NCBI RefSeq assembly: GCF_008831285.2
Contig: NC_045138.2
Span: 28,801,934 to 28,865,933, forward strand
DNA length: 64,000 nt
From: Nymphaea colorata
Taxonomy: Eukaryota; Streptophyta; Magnoliopsida; Nymphaeales; Nymphaeaceae
Reading direction: 5' to 3'
Shown: one piece after another, positions 52,131 through 62,437 of the stretch
Position numbering within the stretch: position 1 is the stretch's first letter
Layout: each line of letters begins with the position of its first letter
Program-made: the position numbers and the translations under genes
The notes under the pieces: model-generated
What the model was told of the DNA's origin: nothing
Database searches by the model: none
The model's input: the letters and a program-made list of their open reading frames with translations, nothing else

Positions 52131-54788
52131 CGTTTACCCATCCAACCGCACGCCTCTCCAATTCCTATCCTTCTCCCGTCCTGCCACGTCCCGCATAAGA
52201 GACCAGGAAGAAAAGCCCGGCAGGAAACCGATCCCGTGCCGTCTCCGGTGTCACGCCCGCGCCTCGCGATGGATTACGCCCGCGATCAGCACGAAAACCT
52301 CAATCAAAGGATTCGCATATGGAACTCCAAACTCTAAAGAGCCACGGGACAAGCGCATTCGCCGTTGTCCCTTCACAGAACCCGACCGCCGCTTGGCCGA
52401 CGTCGTGATCGATCGAATGATCGCCAAAATATGGGCAGTGAATTGCCGGGAAAACAGGGACTCGCCGGGAAAATGGATAATAACAGGAACACGATCAGAA
52501 GACTCCAAAAGAGAACGAGAACGAGACAGAGGTTCCGTTTTGCTCTCATGCAGCAGACATTTGGCTTCGTGAAAGGAGACGCGATCAATTTGGCCTCACC
52601 TAAGGATTATATATATAATATACATAATAAATAAGCCGTTTTTATACGTATCAGATTCACTTTAAAGGTACTCTGACATGTTCTCCGTCCGATCATCGAG
52701 ATGAACGATCGACATATATCAAAGACACGTTGAGCGATTAAACCTACGTATTCTTGTGTCCTTGAATCGTACTTTATACGTATTGTGTGGCCCTTTCCGG
52801 AGAGCTCTGGCCGTCCAACTTGAAAGTCTGAACGGTGTGGATCGAGTCGTACGGGAAGGTTAGATTCCGTTCGGGAATGTCAGAGTTCTCGATATCAATG
52901 AAAATGAAACCTGGCCGAGGGAAAATCTCGCGCGAGTTTTTTCTCGTTCTTCGGGAAGTCAAAAAAACATCTCCCGCGGGTTTCACGTCCCGTTTCTCGA
53001 TAAATCCTGGATAAAAATCCAGATACAAAACAATATAAGCAAATGAAAAGATGTAAATATAATCTAACATAATAAGTGAGATATTAGTAAGGTTAGAGCG
53101 CTCTCAAAACTGGTAATAAGCGATTTTTTATAAGCTATCTCTGTTTGTCTCATGCATGAGGTTACAAATCGGTGGCAGAGCTGTCCAAAAGCGCCGCGTG
53201 CTGTTTTAGTTTGCTTTTTTATGTTTTATTTAAAAACTGATTTTTTACCTTAATTTTATTTAAAAGGCAATTGAATTTACTCGGGATTTTCATAGTTTAG
53301 ATTTTGCTATTTTAACGTGTATCTCAATTGTTTGGTTTGACTAGTAGGTGCCACAAAATATCAATTTAAATCAGATTGTTTCGAGGAACTAATTAGTTAT
53401 GATGCACTGCCTACGTTATAAACGAATTTGAATGCTCCAGTTTTGAAATTATATATGCATCGGTGCATCTTTCAACTTATATATATGCATCGTTACATTC
53501 AATCTATGGGTAATTGGACTAAAGTATCCAAATTAGGAAACGAGATCATACCAATTTGAAGTTCCATTTCAATCAATGTATGCATGTGTTGGCCCTCTCA
53601 AATTCAAATAGACATGTCCAAACTTGTTAGCATATCAAAATAAGCTGGATATGCCATTGTCCATAAAAAAAGTAAACTGGTTAGACATGGGTTGGCTGGG
53701 TCCTGCTATAATTTGAATAAGAAGTGTGCAGTAGATTTGGATCTATATTTGGGAAAAGGGTTTCAAATGGGCAGGGATGTATTTGGTATGATTATGAAAT
53801 GTACAAACGAACTTGACATGTACACATTTAAATAACTGAACCTATCACTTATTGCTATATTAATGTTAGAAGAGCTGTCAGTGGTGGAGTCAGAAATTTA
53901 AGGGCACTCTTAATTTATGTTTCAAAAGCTTAAGAGACACTTATATATAATAAGAACAGCAAAAAAGAACGAGTAACAATACTTGAACAAAACAAAGTCT
54001 ATGTGTTGCGAGCTTCATGGGATATTTTGTTCAATTAACTTTTATGTTCTATTTTGCAAAGACTTCCAGGACAACAATATGCAGAAAGAATCGTAAGAAC
54101 CCGGAATTGAGCGTGAATATTGAGTTTCTTGATAAAAGCGTTTTATGTTTCCTAAAATATAATATTGATATAACATATTCGCTGCATGGAATTGGTCTTC
54201 AAGGCTAGATTGCATTAAAGAATACCAATTACGTCGATTGGCTATACGCGAATGCATGGAAAGACACGCGGTTAGAATGTCTTTAACAGAAGAGCAACAT
54301 ATAGCTATTTCTTATGATTTAAAGACATGTCAACTATGTTATTTCATATAGCGGTTTAACATGAGTTAATACAATCAATATAATTAAAGAATAACGAATT
54401 CTGATATTAATATTTTGAAGCTAATAAGACGCTCAGTTTCGGATTCAAACCGACAATTGGAGATTAACAAAAAGATGCATGTAAGTTGGTCTCAATTGGT
54501 CCGTGTCGCAGCTCTGAGTCGCAAGCAGTTGTTCACCAAAAGAAGAAAACGCCACCTTTCAGATTCATAGAATTAAGATCAGACTCCCATCTCACCTTAA
54601 ATCAATGTTTTTACCTCAGTGATCTTGTATGTACCCAAATGACACTAGTCTTTTTTAGATTGGATAGCAGATCGGAGGCTATCAAACGCAACCTGAGACA
54701 TTTCAAACTGAGCGAAATCCTTTTGCTGCGGAGCGTCGCAGGGATTCATGGAGCTGTAGTAGACGGAGAGAGAGAGAGAGAGAGGGAG
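52131..54788. other. Divergent intergenic region between MLK and DUF3531 genes
   Basis: 52131-52600 is G+C-rich and probably the MLK 5' UTR and core promoter. A TATA-rich stretch at 52606-52632 reads as a possible minus-strand TATA box. A 264-codon plus-strand frame (51778-52572) is antisense to MLK exon 1 and has no domain. 52.7-54.5 kb is AT-rich with no gene. A short GAGAGA run lies just before the DUF3531 start codon at about 54768-54786. Confidence 0.5.
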
Positions 54789-57700
54789 ATGCTATCTGCT
54801 TTATGCCCTTCGTCCATTTCACCAACTACCCACCCTCACCGGCAACCTTCTCAATCGGGAACATGTGCCCATCGGTTGAGAATCCGCGCAACTGCCTTAC
54901 CGGAAGAATGTGACCGAGGTGCAGCAACGGGGTCGGGAACGAGTGCCAGAGGAAGGCGCCTTCTCAAAATCAGGGAGGAGAAGAGGAAGAGAGAGTACGA
55001 CCGAATCCACAACTACCCAACTTGGGCAAAGTAACCAATGAACCCTCTCTCTTTCTGTCCCCTTCTGCAACCGGTGCTTGAATGCGACAGTTTATTGACA
55101 AAAGTAGGACGAAAAACTAATGAAAAGCTTAAACTTATTTCACGCGATAAACGGGTGCATTCAATCGCCTACGAAGGTCATTTTTGGTTAGTCTTGAATT
55201 GGGGTCCTTTATAAAGGTGAAATTTCTGCAACAGGATTCTGGAGGACGCTTGTAAGGATGATTCGGAGCTTCGGGCCGTCCTTGGTGATAGCATTGGTAA
55301 TCCCGAGTTGATGAGGAAAAAGGTAAAGTCGTCACCCATACGCTTCTTCACTCTACCCTTCCTTTCTTCATTGTTATTGGTTTTGGCCTTCGAGATCTTC
55401 CTTAGGCATGTGATGAAGTTGGGAGTTGAAAAACCTGACTTTTCGGCTCTCAGCAGAAGTGAAATGGTGAAATTGTTGGTTGAAACCATGCAGGTCGAGG
55501 AAAGAGTTCGGAAGAAAGGCAGAGACATTCGCAAGTCTAAGACAGGCTCCATCGTTGCCTTCAAAGTCAGCTTCAGAGAGTAAGACGAAAAACTCAGCTT
55601 TTTAGTTTAAGAACTAGAGATCTGTAAAATCCAATTATTGGATAAATTTTATTGTTTTACGTGATATTATGATTACTTTCATACGAATCTCGAACTCGTG
55701 AAAAGCAATATATTGCCATTTACATCAAGGGGAGCGACATTATATTGTCCATAAATTGTACTGGCCTCCCGTTTTGTTGTAGGTCGAGTCGTTCGATGAT
55801 TAGAAACTCGTGAATCTTCCATAATCCACGCGTGCTATAGTGTGTCCAATACTATTATTGGCGTCAACTTGAATGTCACAACTTGAGCTAAATTTGATGT
55901 TTTTGCGTCAAGAGGGGTGACTTTGTGGCGACAAAGAGTCGAATCATCTATAATGTGGTCACTTACTCGTCAAATTTCCATGAGTAATGCATTCTGCACA
56001 GAGAAGCCAACTGCTGCAGCGTGTGAACCGCAAACATGCACGCAGCTAGGTGCATTGGTTTCCTTTTTAGTGTGGAACTCATGAGAATTGGGAGATGATG
56101 ACTTTTGAAGCTATAGGGAACTTGCTCTCGTAGGTTCAACTGACATCCCAAAGCGCATTTCACATGTCTGTGATGAAAAATAAACATTTAAAGGCCACAA
56201 ATTGTTGCAGGATGATGTGATGTATGCACTTGCATGTATATGTATATGTGCATATGCATGTGTTTGGAAAGGTTAAAGTGCAAGTAACGATGCAACATCT
56301 GGTTGATTGATTAACTGCACTTGGTTGCCACGTATTTAGCATTTCACCAATCAGGCTTTGCATGGTGGTACTGAATAACCAATGGTAAAATATTTATATG
56401 CATTGTGAAGCATCTGTTTTTTATGTGTTAACCGCAAGTGCAACCCCATAATCAGTTAATTGTTGCTAAGCTGAATAAACATAAAAGGTTCAGTGAATGA
56501 AAGGCTCAAATATTGATTAAGATCTGTTGGTTGATCTTTGGTTGTGGGAATTGTACCTCCCCCTTCATGGCATGTGGCTGTAGAACCGAGACACTCCATT
56601 TAGATGGCATCTTCAATATACTACATCTTGAATTTTGCTAATTTATCTTTTGTGGAAGTGAAAGAAAAGGAATAAAAGTGCTAGAGCATAGGAAACATAG
56701 GATTACTTAAAAATGTACACCTGGAACATCAAAATTTGAAACAAGTTCTAAGAATTTGCAGCTGCAAGGCCTCAAGTTTTTTTCCATTTAATTCATTTGC
56801 CCTTAAGCTATAAACCTTTCACTCGGGTTACTTAACCTTCGTTTGGCTACCTGCAGCTTCAATCTCACGGATTCATATATATGGTTTGAACTATATGGTG
56901 CTCCCTCAGATCGAGATGTTGACCTCATTGGAAGTGTTAAGTATTTTTTAATCCATTTATTTATCACTAAGTTCCTTAGAATCAGATTTTCTTAAAGAAT
57001 GAATTCTACTTCCAGGTTATACAATCATGGTACGTGATGGGGCGACTAGGGGCATTCAATTCCTCAAATCTGCAGGTTTGTTGATTATATGGAGTAGTTA
57101 TGTATTTCCTTTATGCATTGTGTTTAACTAGATGACACCTTTAAAGGTACTCATTTATTTGGCAGTTATTTTTTTATATTCCTTTATTGGTATCTATCTT
57201 TGAAGGGAGAGAGTTCCCTGCGACAGTATTTGTTCTTTAGGGGCTGTTTGATCGGTGGTAATGTTTTGTGCTAGGGAAACCTTTTGCAAGTGAAAATTTG
57301 AGGGAAGTTTTTCCCTCATTAAAAAAAAAAATATTTTGCCTTCTTTTAAGGAGGGTAAAAGTTTTGAGTACTTATGTCATTTTTGTTAGTTTTTTGGTTT
57401 TAGACATTATAAATGACCCAACCTTTATTTTTTTTTCTTTTCTCTGTCAAATTTGGCAAACACAAGCTTTTGCCTCCAGTAAGATAGCACATCAAGTTCT
57501 CTGGGAGAGTATAATTTTATGCGAACTTTTCCTTCCTTCGTAAGTGCATTTTGCTCCAACTCGTCTGTTCCTCTTATTACTGCTCTCTAGAACATTACCA
57601 ATTTACGGAGAGTAAGCAATGAAGACAAGTTTCCACCTGCTTTATTTTGGCATATGTTAGCAACCTGGTGAGGGTCACTCTAACTGGGCTGGGTTAGGGC

Positions 57701-60700
57701 AGTGCATGTGGGTGAGTAAGCAGGTGGAAGTTAGCAAGTGGTTGCTAACAATGGTATCAGAGCTAGTCTCCTACAGCCTCCTGATGGAGGACGTTGCAGA
57801 TCATTTGGGTCGGATAGATCGATGGAAGGTGAAATTAGAAAATTATCTTGATAGGATCTATCAACAGATGCTTGACATCGACCAGAAGCTACAAGTGATT
57901 TGCTTGGGGCAATGCGTTCTCAAGGAGCTGCTGCTGCAGTTGCTTCACCAGGACCATGATGGTTCTGAGCAGATACGGTCTAGGATGAAGAAGCAAGGTA
58001 ACCTTCTAGATTTATCCATGGAAAATGCTGCAGAGATTAAGCCCTGATCCAAAGCAGAACCTAGAAACATCCACACGCTTCTTATTGATATGGATGAAGT
58101 TGAAGGCATTCTAAGAGAGGAGTTGATGAGGGGTTCACTGGTGAGGGAAAGAAGCACGAAGAGAACCGATTAGGAATGGAGATGCTCTCACATATTTCCC
58201 TATTTCCACGCCAACCAGGTATGAAAATCTCTTTGGAACTCCATAAAAACCCAGTTATGCAGCAGAAAATTGCTGCACATGGCAAAACTTCCAAAGATGG
58301 AAGTCTCAGTCTTCTCTATCGGGGATCCTGTTCACTGGGCACTAAAGGATAGACTCCATGTAGAGGAAAAGGGGCATCAGGAAGATGAGGCCACACAATG
58401 GGGGACATGGCGCAAAACAGCAACCTAGAAAACCTCCATGGCTGGATCGACTGATGTGCAGACCAAGGTGGCCATACTCATCTAGGTTGAAGTTTGCCCA
58501 AGGTAAGAAGTGAGAGTCGAGGAACTGCTATATCATGGGCACAGCATAGGAGTTTGATGGGTTGCACGGAGATGACAATAGCTTCTTGGAGAAGACTCCT
58601 CTTAACATCCACTGGTGCGCGATCTTCTCAGTTGCTGGTTTTCTGCAACATGCACTTGCAGAGGAACTCTCTCAGTCTGCTTCTGCTACTCATATGATCA
58701 GTTACGTGTGGGAGCATTTACGAGGAGCAACTGGTAGCTCCATCGAAAAAGTAGAATTCTTTTCAGCAATGGGAGATCTTTTGTTAACACGAAGGGATGT
58801 TGAAATCTGTTTAGAGGACCCCAGAAGCACTCGATCTATGTTAGGATACCTCATAGATCCAGACAACAACCTTCCTACTAAAATCCCTTTCTCATTGTGC
58901 AGGGCGTGGCATATGGACAACAAAATTGAAAGCAGAGAATTTATTAAAGATGCTTATGTGAAACTTTCAGAAATTCATGCTACCATGGGAGATGCCTCCC
59001 ATGATATCACGCTGCTGAACTTAGGCATGAGGACATTCCTACCAACAGTTCAAGAATTTGAGAAGATCTACCAGGTGCTGATTAGGGGGTTGCAAGAGCT
59101 AAGGGCAGGAGTCCTCCCTAAATTAGCTGACTATCAGAAGAAATGCGATGATCAACATCTCATCTCTGTTTTGGATTGTATTCTTCAGGAAGAAGCCCAT
59201 TTCATTTGTCACTCAGGGGAGCAGGACATTCCAATTAGAAGGGGCACACCTTGCTTACAGTGCAATGAATGGATGAAGCATTCAGCCCTGTTGAGTGCAA
59301 TATTACTATTTAAATTTTCAGGGAAATCTGGACTGAGTGTGTTTGGAGCATTGACTAGGTTGGTAGCAGGGTTACAAATGGGATCGCAAAGCTTCTTGAA
59401 GAGTGACCAACCTGGTAGAAATGGCTTCAGGAATTATGGGAAGCCAACTGGGACAGTTCCAAATGTCTCCGCGCACAAACCTTTAGAGGATGTTGCAATA
59501 TTAATAAAGGGGGATCAACACAATGGCTTAGCTGTGAGGCCCACTAGCTACTTCCTTAGAAGTGCCATCTTACACATAAAACGTAGCCCATGCCTAAGAA
59601 GTGCTGAAGCGTGTACGATGGAGATCAGAGCATCTCATAAGGCAGTTCTGTTTAATCGATCAATTAGTACACACCTACCATGCAGGATCATGTTAATATA
59701 GAGAATACCCCTGTGGAGATCTCATGTTTTGAATCAAGCCCCCAAAACAGGTCTCCGCTGCCGCTGTTAAAACCTGATAGCATACACAAGTCAAGGAAGG
59801 AGAAGCTGATCTTCAAGTGCGCCCTTGCATTATCAAGACCAAGGTTGAGCCAGGTCTCACAGCTGCTGGCTGCCCTCCTTGTTTGGCTGAAACCAAAGGA
59901 GGAAGCTTTCTCAGGCAGCATCTATTCTATGCTCCCACCAGTTATTGTATACTCACACCCTGAAGACAAGGTGTTCTTCGAAGGAGGGAGTAATGTTAGC
60001 AACTGGGTCATGGGTAATACATATGCAGGTGGGGCGGGTCCTTTAGCAGACCCTGTACTAGAAAATTATAAATGTGTGGGGTGGGTTTGAGAAGGATTAT
60101 CAATGTAATAGGGATTTTCCTCTGGTGAGGGTCGCTCTAACTGGGTTAGGGTAGTACGTGTGGGTGAGCAATTTCCTGTAGCAGGTGGCTGCTAACAGCA
60201 TGTTTCGCGTAGATAGCTGAAATTCTCTCTCCTTTTTATGTGAAGCCTCTTTCCTGGATGTGTTCCTTGCTTCATGCCAAAACCCCTCCTGTTGGAGGGG
60301 GTTAGAACTTAGAACGAAAGAACCTTTTTTCTACTTCTACAACCATGGTAACTCCTTTCTATCCAATTGTGGGCATATGATAATTTCATTCATGAATTAT
60401 TAGACAAGATAGATTAATTAAATAAAAAATAAAAGCCATCGAGTCACCTTTACCAAGCTCTTCAACCTATTCTGAAGCCAGTAAAACATTATATTACAAA
60501 GATTTTTTTTATTCTATTGAACGGCACCTGCTTTGGCGTACACAAGGAACAAGAAAGTAAGAAAGGAATTTCTTTTAGGTCAAGGGATTATTAGATTTGT
60601 TAGGTGTAGCAACTAAGCACAGTTGTTTTTATCCATGGAATTGCAGGGGATCTTGGTTATGTCTACAAGGTGTCTGCTATATAGCTTCTGGAGTGTAACC

Positions 60701-62437
60701 AACATAACTGGCAAAGATTTCATGTGAATAATTTTTTTGAGCGTATTTGTCCAAGCAATAATTTCTCTTTTGAAACTACTCTGCAACAATGCTTTCATCT
60801 CCTAAAAGTTTTTGTGTGGTCAATTGTAACTGCTTTTGGTGCTGTCAGTTATTGTGTTTGGATTAGGAATAAGCTCAGCAATGTAACAAAATCACATTTT
60901 TTTTATCTGATTTGGAGGGCAAACGAGAGCTCCTAAAATTGACATTTTGCCTAATACATCAGGATTATGTTTGAAGAATAACCTAAGGCACCAAATTTAT
61001 TGCAAGTTGTAGCATATTGAGCATGCTTACTTTGGTTTGTCAAACATCTTTTGGTGTTTACCTTGCCCTTTCCATACCTAATCAGTTTGTGATAGAACAT
61101 GCTTCTAATAACTGTGCAATGATATCCAGTTAGCAAGTGCATCCATGGACTATGATCCACTCTATGATGCGGACAAGGGAGCTACTGTAATGCCATCCTC
61201 GTTCCATGATATCAGTGACGTCGAGTTTCAGGACAACTGGGGTCGAGTGTGGTACAGTCTCAAGGACTAAAGAATCACTGATATATATATATATAAATAA
61301 ATAAATAAATAAATATATATATATGTATGTATGTATACACATATTTATGTTATATATATATAGATTAGTTTATAAAACATTTGGACTAAATAAATATGAT
61401 GATCATGTGAACTGATTATAAGTCCTTGATCAACTTGATTGAAGATTTACAAAGTGCCACATGTAAAGTTGTTTTTGAAAGTCAAAGTAGTCATTATCAT
61501 TCACCTATGTAGAAACACACACCAAGATGGAGAGAAAGAGAAGGAACACACAATATACGTGGAAAACCTCAAAGAGATGTGAAAAACCACGGAGAAGCTC
61601 TAACCTAGGTGCACAACCGCAACCCTAGGAGAGAGAAAATGTTATTCCACTTAATTCAACACTTACACATAAGTGACAATATATAGAGGGAGAGAGGAGA
61701 AGCCGCCTAGGGTACCGAGCCCACCTCGGTACCCGCGCCCCATAGAACTGGGTCCAGATATGGACCCGGTTCCCACAACAACATATTCTAACACTCCCCC
61801 TCAAGCTTGGCATACATGTCAAACATGCCAAGCTTGCTAACATTCTTTTCGAATGAAGAAGTACAAAGCCCTTTAGTTAGGACGTCTGCAACTTGATCTT
61901 CAGACTTCATATATGGCAGAATCAGCTCCTTTGAGTCAATGCGTTCCCGGATTGTCGGTGCACCATAGAACCGGGTCCAGATATGGACCCGGTTCCCACA
62001 ACAACATATTCTAACAACCTATTTGAAAATTAACTTCAGATGTGGCACCTTTTAAAACGATTAATCAAGTTGATCACTTTCGTATTTACTTAGTCCAGAT
62101 ATTACAGATATATAGAATTCTGATTGCTCTTGCATAACACAACTCACTGCTGTATTCATCTGATCTGTCACTTAACAGGGTTGATCTTGGAACATCTGAC
62201 TATTTTGCCATTGATGTGTTGCTCAATTGTTTCACCGTGCTGAGCTCAGAGTAGGAGCTTTCTTGCCTTTACCATTAGCCTACAGAAGTCTCTTTCTTCT
62301 TCTCACTGTATCTTCTGTCATCCATTTTCAACAGATATCTTGGAATCCAACAGGTGGTTTTTGGTGGCCAGAAAATAGGTGATTGGGAGGAAGGCATGAC
62401 CGACCCTGATTATGGGTACAAGTATTTCAAGATATGA
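54789..62437 (+). CDS. Plastid-targeted DUF3531 protein
   Basis: Eight exons join in phase to 283 aa: 54789-55030, 55235-55322, 55494-55579, 56857-56935, 57016-57075, 61130-61251, 62179-62250 and 62335-62437. The first ~45 residues are rich in Ser, Pro, Thr and Arg with few acids, which fits a chloroplast transit peptide. The rest is the conserved body: YPTWAKILEDACKDD, ELRAVLGDSIGNPELMRKK, VAFKVSFRDFN, DSYIWFELYGAPSDRDVDLI, VIQSWYVMGRLGAFNSSNLQ, DVEFQDNWGRVW, GIQQVVFGGQKIGDWEEGM, ending YGYKYFKI. DUF3531 proteins occur in plants and cyanobacteria, which supports a plastid role; the biochemical function is not known to me. The frame is open 303 bp upstream with other ATGs, but 54789 opens directly onto the transit-like sequence. 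Intron 5 (4 kb) and intron 6 host transposons. Confidence 0.88.
57655..57750 (+). repeat. 5' LTR (short form)
   Basis: 96 bp, TGTTAGCAACC ... GTTGCTAACA. It corresponds to the two ends of the 204-bp 3' LTR with the middle missing. Confidence 0.8.
57706..58047 (+). CDS. Possible gag-like leader ORF of the LTR element
   Basis: A 113-codon frame overlaps the end of the 5' LTR and the primer-binding site. The segment from about residue 25 (MEDVADHLGRIDRWKVKLEN) is predicted helical with a heptad-like pattern, as at the start of some retrotransposon gag proteins. I see no zinc knuckle. It could be a decayed gag start or a chance frame. Confidence 0.3.
   Translation: MWVSKQVEVSKWLLTMVSELVSYSLLMEDVADHLGRIDRWKVKLENYLDRIYQQMLDIDQKLQVICLGQCVLKELLLQLLHQDHDGSEQIRSRMKKQGNLLDLSMENAAEIKP
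58562..59701 (+). CDS. Unrecognised 379-codon ORF inside the LTR element
   Basis: This is by far the longest frame in the element, with no stop for 1140 bp and amino-acid use like that of a real protein. I do not recognise it. It has no retroviral motifs (no YxDD, no DTG protease, no HHCC, no CCHC knuckle). Features are mostly helical segments (for example VKLSEIHATMGDASHDITLL and LISVLDCILQEEAHFICHSG) and a Cys-pair region CLQCNEWMK. The true start is unclear, since the first ATG may not be used. It may be a captured host gene fragment, an unusual gag, or an ORF of a non-autonomous family. Confidence 0.45.
   Translation: MHGDDNSFLEKTPLNIHWCAIFSVAGFLQHALAEELSQSASATHMISYVWEHLRGATGSSIEKVEFFSAMGDLLLTRRDVEICLEDPRSTRSMLGYLIDPDNNLPTKIPFSLCRAWHMDNKIESREFIKDAYVKLSEIHATMGDASHDITLLNLGMRTFLPTVQEFEKIYQVLIRGLQELRAGVLPKLADYQKKCDDQHLISVLDCILQEEAHFICHSGEQDIPIRRGTPCLQCNEWMKHSALLSAILLFKFSGKSGLSVFGALTRLVAGLQMGSQSFLKSDQPGRNGFRNYGKPTGTVPNVSAHKPLEDVAILIKGDQHNGLAVRPTSYFLRSAILHIKRSPCLRSAEACTMEIRASHKAVLFNRSISTHLPCRIMLI
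59994..60197 (+). repeat. 3' LTR (long form)
   Basis: 204 bp, TGTTAGCAACTGGG ... GGCTGCTAACA, with a purine tract immediately upstream. Confidence 0.8.
61269..61360. repeat. TA / AAAT / GTAT microsatellite cluster
   Basis: Short runs of AT, AAAT and GTAT repeats lie just downstream of DUF3531 exon 6, inside intron 6. Confidence 0.8.
61508..62016 (-). mobile_element. Internally deleted Ty1/copia element in DUF3531 intron 6
   Basis: A 509-bp remnant is flanked by an exact 5-bp target duplication ACCTA (61503-61507 and 62017-62021). On the minus strand it consists of about 54 bp of 5' LTR start (TGTTAGAATATGTTG...), then the extreme end of pol, which reads EDQVADVLTKGL...KLGMFDMYAKLEGEC, the characteristic C-terminus of copia RNase H. 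A complete 3' LTR of about 286 bp (61793-61508) follows. Most of the element has been deleted internally, while the outer ends and target duplication survive. Confidence 0.85.

Larger units (their letters stand above)
57655..60197 (+). mobile_element. Non-autonomous LTR retrotransposon in DUF3531 intron 5
   Basis: A 2543-bp element. The 5' LTR is 57655-57750 and the 3' LTR 59994-60197; both begin TGTTAGCAAC and end GCTAACA, giving an inverted terminal repeat. The flanking 5-mers are GCATA (57650-57654) and GCATG (60198-60202), a target duplication with one change. A primer-binding site TGGTATCAGAGC starts 1 nt after the 5' LTR, complementary to initiator tRNA-Met. A polypurine tract GAAGGAGGGAG lies immediately before the 3' LTR. 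The 5' LTR is 108 bp shorter than the 3' LTR. No protease, reverse transcriptase or integrase is recognisable. The element is in the same orientation as the host gene and wholly intronic. Confidence 0.85.

Noticed and set aside
51778-52572. 264-codon plus-strand frame at the MLK 5' end
   Set aside because: It is antisense to MLK exon 1 and its GC-rich leader; composition is Ser/Pro/Arg low complexity with no domain, as expected opposite a Gly/Ala-rich coding exon.
53881-53960. AGTGGTGGAGTCAGAAATTT-like motif, also resembling one near 30364
   Set aside because: It resembles the edges of some plant transposon remnants, but I could not find a matching second end or target duplication.
54486-54788. 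In-frame upstream extension of the DUF3531 protein
   Set aside because: ATGs at 54486 and later are in frame, but the added sequence includes a GAGAGA leader repeat (EREREREM) and would bury the transit-peptide-like N-terminus.
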